A program made the translations under genes and the position numbers. From the NCBI GenBank assembly GCA_029216955.1, contig JANAVB010010791.1, positions 3,401,690 to 3,465,689 of the forward strand: a DNA stretch of 64,000 nt. The letters run 5' to 3'. The stretch is from Iris pallida. Its lineage: Eukaryota; Streptophyta; Magnoliopsida; Asparagales; Iridaceae. Of the stretch, positions 56,550 to 64,000 are shown in pieces. Every line of letters begins with the position of its first letter. Positions within the stretch are counted from its first letter, which is position 1. The notes below the pieces were generated by a model. It saw only the letters and a program-made list of their open reading frames with translations. It ran no database searches and was not told where the DNA came from.

Positions 56550-58898
56550 TGTAAGCCCACTTTTCGATTTTTTATTATATATTTTTAGTTCTAAATATTT
56601 TCTAGTTAGAAAATATATTTTTATGTTAAATCGTATAAAAGATATTTTTAACGAAGGGATTTGTCAAACTATTTTTTAAATATGATTTTATTTTTATAAA
56701 AGATAATATTTTAGATAAATTAATTATTTTTAAGATTTGAGTTTATAAAATTTGTTTTAAATATTATTTGATAATATTGAATATCATTTTGAATTATTAT
56801 TGTAAGCAAATATTTATATTTCATTAATTTAGTTTTGAAATTAATGACTATTATCTTTGACCAATAAAAAGATTTGCTAGATTATTTTTATAAGATTTGG
56901 ATTTATGCAAATATACTTTAAATTTTATTTGATAATATTGGATATTATTTATTATGATCAATTATGTATTGAGATTTGATGCATATAGGTTTGAGGTTGA
57001 TTCTATTTAAATTTAATGAAAAGATTTATTCATTAGATTCTTGACCCTTCCAAATTAGGAAATTGAGTCAATCTCTATCTAGTTAAGCAGTCCTTATTCT
57101 TCTCCAAAAATCAAAACCCTTTCTATCTAATCCTAATTAAGTACTTGGTACCCATTATATACCTATTGAACCTATGTCATCTCCCATATTTTCTTTTCCA
57201 AATTTTCTCTCTTTTTCGTCCAAAATAGACCAAAATTCGTCATAAATTCAGCCTTATTTTTTTAAGCTATAGAAACTTCGCGAAGCCTTTGCGACCAACT
57301 CCGGACTCCAATTCACCTCCAGTTTTTTCGTTGAAACTGTATCAAGATTATCTTTCCAAATCTATATTTTGTTTTCTGTAATTATTTAGGTAAATTTCTG
57401 AAGATTTATTTGAGTGTCGGTTATCCGAAAATTGATGCGTCGCACTGTTTTCGAGATTTCGGGAGATTCCGAACTCGAATTTGTGATCCATTTGAAGTTT
57501 TGGAAAGTTGACACGAAGATCTACAATATATAATTTTTCCAGAAATTTAGAAATTCGTTTAGTATTTTATTTATTAGTTGAACTCAGATTTCACCGATAA
57601 TTCATCGATTTGGTCATGGTTAGCCATAACGGCGATAACTCTTGACTAAGCCATGATTTTGCAGCATGATCAATTCTGATGCACTCGTGGTACTAAAATC
57701 TACCATTATACACCCTTAAACCATTAAGTTCATAATATTTGACTAGTTAGTCAACGGTACGCCTCGATTTGCATATCATAGATTCCAAAATTGGAACCGT
57801 GACTTTCTATAGCCAAAATTCTTTATTTAAATTATATTTCAGATTATTATTAGGTTAAATTAGGATTTTAGATGATTTATTCCAGAATTAAACATATTAA
57901 ATTAGGTTAACCCCCATTAGTCACTTTCTATGATTTTTAGAATGGAATTTTAGATCTAACTTGTGGTTATTCATGCACAGGTTCGTGGTACAATGGTATG
58001 GTATGGTATGGCCAGAGTTCATCTTGTCATCAACTTGTAAAAGCAATTCGTTCAGGAATTCAGGCAACTACACTATTGTTTTATGTGCTTATTACATTAT
58101 AATGATATCTTTTGTTGTGTTTCATTGAGTATCCAATTGAGACACGATTGTGACACGATATGCTTGATTGTATCATTGCTCGTTTATTGACTGTTTAGTG
58201 AGTCGGAAGAAAAAAATGCCAGATATGTGAACAAATCCAAATGAATGTTTAATGAATGATATCTAAGTCATACACCTCACGTATGGGTTAGCCATACCAA
58301 AAATGAATGATAGCCATCGTATAATGTGTTGTATTAGCCCAGCCGTTCACATGTCAAAAGGTATTTCAAATACACATTGTCTGTTAGTCTTCAATATTCA
58401 TGATTCAGTTATCTTGTTCATACATGTTCTTGCTAGTGATTTCTTGTACATGTTTATCGTTTCCAGTTCATCTACATGTTTCTTTATTTTCTACTGCATC
58501 TCTACTGTCTAGTTTATTTTTTATTAAGGTACATAAATGCAATAGGGTTGTACTTTGCTCCTTTTCTAACTGGATTATTACAGATAAATTGGCATATTTC
58601 CTACTTTCGTGCTATGGACCATACGTATGGAGATACAGATTTTGGAGGTCGACCTTAGATTCTAGATAGATTAGTTAGTTTCTTTTATTTAAACGTTTAG
58701 CCGGTTGTTCCCAAAAAATCATTTTGATGTATAATTGGATTTGTATTTCAATAGTTATTGTGAATGATCAAATAGATGTGATTTTGTTGTATTTGAGATT
58801 AATATTGAGACCTAGACAGCGTACTAACGTCGATGTTGCGACATAGGATGGACTTGGCTACGTACTCATATTTCGAAAAGCGGGTGCGGGTCGTGATA
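56550..58898 (+). repeat. 5' LTR of the LARD-like element (2349 bp)
   Basis: Starts TGTAAGCCCAC and ends GGGTGCGGGTCGTGATA (expected ACA). It includes the shared terminal words GACAGCGTACTAACGTCGATGTTGCGACATAGGATGGAC. Its counterpart is 60566-62396. Confidence 0.85.
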
Positions 58899-60565
58899 AC
58901 TTTTTTTGTGGCCCATACAGGTATATTTTCGTAAAAGATTGTGAACTCGTAGTAGTACCTATATTAGTCATACTACTGCGAGCCTGCGACTAAAAAATGC
59001 TCATTCACAATTAGGATTGATTTAATTCTAGCAGAATGACTAGGACTAGGTATACCATAGAAAAGTCCTTTTTTTAATTTTACTGTTGGATAGTTAAGGC
59101 TGCTACATAGGCCATGTGATTTAGCCAAGGATTTATTGAATTCTAGGCCCTATTTGATAAATTGAGGAAATTTCCTAGGAGAATATGATATTTGTTTTGA
59201 TACAATGGTAGGATCAAAGGTGGGTAGACTATTCGCTTAGTAAGTTAGGCCTTCCTAGAATTCATGCTCTAATCTTGATAAATTGTTCAAAAAAAAATTT
59301 CTGCCCTCTTTAGATATCATCCTCATATCGTAAGTCTGAATTACTTATTTATTTCCTATTTTGCCATAAGAAATTATTTTTATAATTTTTTATTCTATTA
59401 TGCATATATGAATCTCGAGTTAGTTTTTGATTCAAAGTTCCCCCCAGCCATTTGAATATCCATGAAATAGAGATTTGAATGTTTATACTTCTCTTGTCTT
59501 TAGTTATTTCCTCCCTAATTGAACATTTTATTTTCATGAATTTAGACTTAACGGACAGATACTAACACTTTTTCTATCTTGATCGTCTTGGAACTTGTTT
59601 GAATTTCTAGAATCTCCTTTGAAATTCTTATAGATATAGTTGAAATAATTTTCGATGGCTTACAATGGCAAGGCAGATGCGCACTGTCCCCATTTATTTG
59701 AATTATGGAGACTGCAGGTTCATTACAGCCAACATCGCACTGGCAAGGCATGACCCCTAAGTTAAAATAATTCCAAGTAAGCGTAGGTTATCAAATATTA
59801 TTATGTCCCATTTGATCTTTGAGTTATTATGTCAATATTAGATAAAGTTAATAGAATGTTCAATACCGTATTCTATTTGAGTCATAAAACCAAAGAGTTT
59901 TATTGCAGCCATATGTACATTGGCGAGGCATGGATTCTCGGTTAAATAACTTCCGATATACTTATGGTTTTCGTATCATATAGGCTATATCTTTTATCGA
60001 CATACGTCTATAAATTTTTTTAAATTGATTGATGCCTTATTTTTATTACCATCTTCTTAATAAATTGGTTGTTCTTCCTTTCTTTCTTATCTTTCTATTT
60101 TCGAATCGTCATCTTTTAAACCTATTTTAATTTTCTTCCACTAGATTCCTAAACGTATCTAGATTTTGATTCTAAAATCGTGCCTAATTAATTTTGGTTA
60201 ATTGATCGTATCGAAATGATTTCAATTTGATCACGACTAGACTACTTAGATTATATTTCGATCGAGTCAATTCGCATCTTTTCCTAAATTTTGATTCCAT
60301 AATCGTGTCCGAATGATTTTGGTTAAATAAGTTGATAATGCCAAAATGATTTCGATCGTTCTTAAACATTTTTGGGTCGTGACTAGACCATTTTGACTAT
60401 AAATTTATCGTGCCAAATCACATTTTATCTTGGGTTTCAATTCCATCTACGATTATAGTTATCTTATTTTGATCAATCGTATCATTTTCTTGATTATATT
60501 CTTAGTTGTGCCTAATCGTGCCCTTTAAAATTTCGAGGACGAAATTTTTCTAAGGTGGATAGATT
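58899..60565 (+). other. Non-coding interior of the LARD-like element
   Basis: Only frames of about 60 codons, none with recognisable features. It contains an internal duplication: GTTCATTACAGCC..CATCGCACTGGCAAGGCATGACCCC.AAGTTAAA near 59717 and GTTTTATTGCAGCCATATGTACATTGGCGAGGCATGGATTCTCGGTTAAA near 59896. It ends with the conserved pre-PPT AATTTCGAGGACGAAATT. Confidence 0.75.
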
Positions 60566-62396
60566 TGTAAGCCCACTACCCGATTTTTTATTATTATATA
60601 TTTTTATTTTTAAATATTTTCTAGTTAGAAAATATATTTTTATTTGAAATCGTATAAAAGATATTTTTAACGAAGGGATTTGTCAAACTATTTTTTTAAA
60701 TATGATTTTATTTGTATAAAAGATATATTTTAGATTTATTAATTATTTTTAAGATTTGAGTTTATAAAATATGTTTTAAATATTATTTGATAATATTGAA
60801 TATTATTTTGAATTATTATTGTAAGAAATTTTTTGATTTAGATTTGATTAATTTAGTTTTGAAATTAATGACTATTATTTTTTACCAATAAAAAGATTTG
60901 CTAAATTATTTTTATAAGATTTGGATTTATGCAAATATACTTTAAATTTTATTTGATAATATTGGATATTATTTATTATGATCAATTATGTATTGAGATT
61001 TGATCCATATAGGTTTGAGATTGATTTGATTTGAATTTAATGGAAAGATTTATTCATTATATTCTTGACCCTTCCAAATTAGGAAATTGAGTCGATCTCC
61101 ATCTATTTAAGGAGTCCTTATTCTTCTTCCAAAACCAAAACCCTTCCTATCTAATCCTAATTAAGTATTTACTCTCTATTATATATACCTATTGAACCTA
61201 TGTCATCTTCCATATTTTCTTTTCCAAAATTCCTCTCTTTTTCGTCCAAAATAGGCCAAAATTCATCATAAATTCAGCCTCGTTTTTTTAAGCTATAGAA
61301 ACTTTGCAAAACCGTTGCGACCAACTCCGGACTCCGATTCACCTCCAGCTTTTCTTGTTAAAATTATATCGAGATTAGATTTTCAAATCTATATTTTGTT
61401 TTCTGTAATTATTTACATGAATTTCTGGAGATTTATTTGAGTGTCGGTTGTCCGAAAATTAACGCGTCGTACTATTTTCGAGAATTTGGGAGATCTCGAA
61501 CTCGGATTTGTGATTCGTTTGAATTTTGGAAAGATGACACGAAGATATACAATATACAATTTTTCTAGAATTTTAGAAATTTGTTTAGTATTTTATTTAT
61601 TATGTTAAAATCAGATTTGATCTGTAGTTCACCGATTTGGTTACGGTTAGCCATAACGGCGATAACTCTTGACCAAATCTTGATTTTGTGGCATGGTCGA
61701 TTCCGGTGCACTCGTGGAACTGAAATGTACCAAGATGCACCCTTAAATCATTGAGTTCATAATATTTGACTAGTTAGTCAATGAGACGCCTCGATTTGCA
61801 TACCATAGATTCTAAAATTAGAACCGTGACTTTCTATAGCCAAAATTCCTTATTTAAATTATATTTCAGATTATTATTAGGTTAAATTAGGATTTTAGAT
61901 AATTTATTCTAGAATTAAACATAATTAATTAGGTTAACCCATTAGCCACTTTATATTATTTTTAGAATATGATTTTAGATCTAACTTATGGTTATTCGTG
62001 CACGGGTTCATGGTACAATGGTATGGTATGGTTTGACAGCTTCTAGGCCAGAGTTCATCTTGTCATCAACTTGTGAAATCAGTTCATTCAAGAATTCATG
62101 GCAAGCACACTATTGTTTTATGTGCTTATTACATTTTAATGCTATCTTTCATTGTGTTTCATTGAGTATCCAATTGAGACACGATAGGCTTGATTATATC
62201 ATTGCGCATTTATTGACTGTTTAGTGAGTTAGGAAGGGAAATGCCAAATATGTGAACAAACCCCAATGAATGTTTAATGAATGATAGCTAAGTCATACAC
62301 CTCACATATGGGTTAGTCGTACCAAAAATAAATGATAACCATCGTATGACGTGTCGTATTAACCCAACCATTCATATGTCAAAAGGTATTTCAAAT
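60566..62396 (+). repeat. 3' LTR of the LARD-like element (truncated)
   Basis: Matches 56550-58372 with a few percent divergence and small indels. It breaks off within AAAAGGTATTTCAAAT at 62396, where another TGTAAGCCCAC LTR start is joined. Confidence 0.85.
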
Positions 62397-62641
62397 TGTA
62401 AGCCCACTTCCTATTTTTTTGAAATTTTTTCTATTTATTTTATTTTAGTTTTAAATATTGTGGTGTCATCTACACCCACCACAATATCAAGGTATTTCAA
62501 ATTGCTCGATTAGTTTTAAAGGACAGGAGCACGCGGACGTATTAACCCCAATGAATGTCGTATTAAGAGTGTTAATCCAGCCATTCTATTATCGTATTAA
62601 CCCAGCCATTCTATTTATTTTATTTTAGTTTTAAAGGTATT
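62397..62641. other. Scrambled junction built from short LTR fragments
   Basis: Starts with a third, short copy of an LTR beginning (TGTAAGCCCACTTCC). It then contains repeated snippets: GGTATTTCAAATTGCTCGAT twice and CTATTTATTTTATTTTAG twice, plus CGTATTAACC and CCAGCCATTCTAT. A hairpin ATATTGTGGTG / CACCACAATAT (62455-62465, 62477-62487) lies inside. Confidence 0.8.
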
Positions 62642-63662
62642 TCAAATTGCTCGATCCAATTCGGTTGCCACCAAGGTAGGAGCAAACCGACTAAGTCTAG
62701 AAAACTCGGCCGCATATCCATCGACCGTCCTCCCCATCTGCTTCAAATTGGTGAATCTCGTCTGCAGATCATACCGAGCTACTGCGTCGAAGTACTTGGT
62801 CTGGAACTTATTAGCTAAATACCGCCCATGAGACAGGCATCGGTAATCCAACTGCTAGCATCGTCCACCAGGTGCGGGCTAAGTCTAATAACTGCAGACG
62901 CACAACGGCCAACTTCTCTCCTTCGGGAATCCTAGCTATCTCTAGGATAACTTCTATGTCCTGAAGCCACGCATCAGTAGCGATAGCATCTTAATGCCAT
63001 AAAAGAAAGGAGGGTTCAGATGCTTGAAACTGTTGGCCTCGTTGTTCCCTTGGTAACCAACTCTGCCTATGGCATCTTGTACTGTCTGGTGCAGGGCATC
63101 GCTCCGACGATCCTGTGATGTAAGCAATTCCCTGATGAGTCCCATCAGGGTTCCATTATCAGGGTCTACAGTCTGGGCTGGCTGAACTGGTGGCTCTGGG
63201 TTCCCAGAATGCATGACTCGGGAAGGAGAGAAACTTTGATACAGTAGGGGGTTTCAAAGTTTTGATACCCCCTATGTATGACATATGGGCCCTCTCAAAA
63301 TTTATGTGTATATATATGTGTACATATTTTACAAAGCAGAAGGGGCCCACATGTCATACATAGGGGATTTCAAAACTTTGATACCCTCTACTGTATCAAA
63401 GTTTTTCCCTTCGGAAAGCTGCTCCAGAGTGCTGGGCTTGGTCTCCAGGTTGCTGCTGGTTCGCTGGAGGTGCTCCGCCTTGCTGATCGGTAGGACCAGG
63501 AACAATGCCGTTGAAGAAACGACATGGGGAACAATAAGGAAGGACCATGCTAGATCGAGGATATAAATATGTGATCAGATCAAGATTTTGAAAAGATTGC
63601 AAGACACGAGTAGAGATCAAAGGCGAGTGCTGATTGAGACATCTATCTCGTGAAACCCTCAC
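62642..63662 (-). pseudogene. Minus-strand Gypsy gag start, interrupted by a hairpin MITE
   Basis: Minus-strand pieces: 63662-63405 with a Pro/Gln-rich N-terminal part (GPTDQQGGAPPANQQQPGDQ), then after the MITE 63214-62954 (NPEPPVQPAQTVDPDNGTLMGLIRELL ... FKHLNPPFFYG), then 62851-62642 (YFDAVARYDLQTRFTNLKQMGRTVDGYAAEFSRLSRFAPTLV), a typical Gypsy gag helix pattern. Frame breaks separate the pieces, and the gene is lost beyond 62641. It follows the LTR at 63706 in the same orientation. Confidence 0.8.
63231..63404. mobile_element. 174-bp hairpin (foldback) MITE
   Basis: Arms 63231-63292 and 63343-63404 are near-perfect inverted repeats of 62 bp starting AAACTTTGATACAGTAG, with a ~50-bp loop rich in TATATGTG. 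Each arm also contains an internal short repeat (CAAAGTTTTGATACCCCCTA / GATTTCAAAACTTTGATACC). The element lies in the proline-rich part of gag. I see no clear target-site duplication, so the superfamily is unassigned. Confidence 0.85.
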
Positions 63663-63678
63663 ATATCTTGATTTACAA

Positions 63679-63696
63679 GACCTGCATGGGCCACCA
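63679..63696 (-). other. PBS-position block of the right-end Gypsy element
   Basis: Minus-strand TGGTGGCCCATGCAGGTC, identical to the block at 11930-11947 and also 9 nt from the LTR end. Confidence 0.5.
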
Positions 63697-63705
63697 CTTA
63701 AACCG

Positions 63706-64000
63706 TATCACGTCCCAGAACCAGAATACTGGAGAGCGGAGGATAGACACAGCCAGCTACGTATAATAAAGTAAAACCTACCTCGATATACGGTCACGGC
63801 TGTCTAGATACATGAGGGTTTAACTACAAGCCAAGTCTCTTCAGGTCAAGAACAAGCCTAGTGTCTCAATCTCAAGCAAGCAAGTAAATGTAACAAGATG
63901 GTAGATCATCAGACATACAAAGTAAGGCGTCCCATACATTACATATTCAGATGATCATGTAGCTAGTCATACCAAAATACGAAGACTAGCAAGAGTTAAA
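63706..64000 (-). repeat. LTR of the right-end Gypsy element (cut by window end)
   Basis: On the minus strand the LTR ends GGGACGTGATA at 63706 (expected ACA). The rest continues beyond the window. Interior words (AGCCAGCTACGTATAATAAAG) correspond loosely to the shared terminal module. Confidence 0.65.

Larger units (their letters stand above)
56550..62396 (+). mobile_element. Non-coding plus-strand LTR element (LARD-like), right LTR truncated
   Basis: LTR copies 56550-58898 and 60566-62396 both start TGTAAGCCCAC. The interior 58899-60565 (1.67 kb) has no coding capacity. A PBS-position block TTGTGGCCCATACAGG lies 7 nt after the first LTR. The second LTR is preceded by AATTTCGAGGACGAAATTTTTCT and AAGGTGGATAGAT (PPT). 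The element sits in gag of element 4. The right LTR lacks its last ~530 bp and breaks into a scrambled junction. Confidence 0.85.

Overview
This window looks like repeat-rich intergenic (probably heterochromatic) DNA of a flowering plant. I found no host protein-coding gene, rRNA gene or convincing tRNA gene. Nearly every base can be assigned to nested transposable elements: LTR retrotransposons of both superfamilies (Ty1/Copia and Ty3/Gypsy), non-autonomous long-LTR derivatives, one pogo-like DNA transposon and one hairpin MITE. AT-rich spacers, long (TA)n runs, initiator-Met-type primer sites and Tat-type dual RNase H genes all fit a plant nuclear genome. I cannot name the species.

Layout. 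(1) 1-9933: a SIRE/Maximus-like Copia element, missing only about 31 bp at its left end, with gag, a frame-broken pol, an extra 3' ORF, and LTRs that differ by roughly 1% by eye. Its LTRs and its 3' internal region carry a striking 42-bp palindromic module repeated every ~77 bp. (2) 9934-13072: the gag-protease end and 5' LTR of a minus-strand Gypsy element that the Copia element interrupted. (3) 13073-18005: degraded Gypsy LTR material with (TA)n tracts and a dense GTGTC/GACAC cluster. (4) 18006-20088: a small minus-strand retroelement with a 463-bp LTR and gag remnant, interrupted by a 671-bp pogo/Emigrant-like transposon. (5) 20148-23326 and 52901-53334: two halves of an LTR-like block split by a large Tat-clade Gypsy element.

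(6) 23327-52900: the Tat/Ogre-like element, 29.6 kb as it stands. Its order is LTR, ORF1 with 36-bp repeats, gag, protease, RT-RNase H, a second (archaeal-type) RNase H, integrase, tandem repeats, an antisense spliced gene with its own TATA box, and LTR. Its first RNase H is split at 31394-42923 by an 11.5-kb LARD (4.4-kb LTRs, 2.7-kb non-coding interior), flanked by a perfect 5-bp target duplication TGTCT. (7) 53335-56549: LTR and gag of a plus-strand Gypsy element, interrupted by (8) 56550-62396, a second non-coding LTR element (2.35-kb LTR, 1.7-kb interior) whose right LTR breaks off in a scrambled junction. (9) 62642-64000: gag start and LTR of a minus-strand Gypsy element carrying a 174-bp hairpin MITE.

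Two themes stand out. First, at least two unrelated retroelements (Copia and Tat) each carry a private short GC-rich inverted motif (CGGCATACCG; CATGCGGC) arrayed upstream of the LTR TATA box and again next to or inside an accessory gene. Second, at least five Gypsy-type elements share the same LTR terminus (GGGTCGTGACA) followed 7-9 nt later by a conserved TGGTGGCCCAT block where a primer-binding site is expected. The elements are mostly decayed: gag and pol frames are broken by shifts and stops, and no complete autonomous copy is present.
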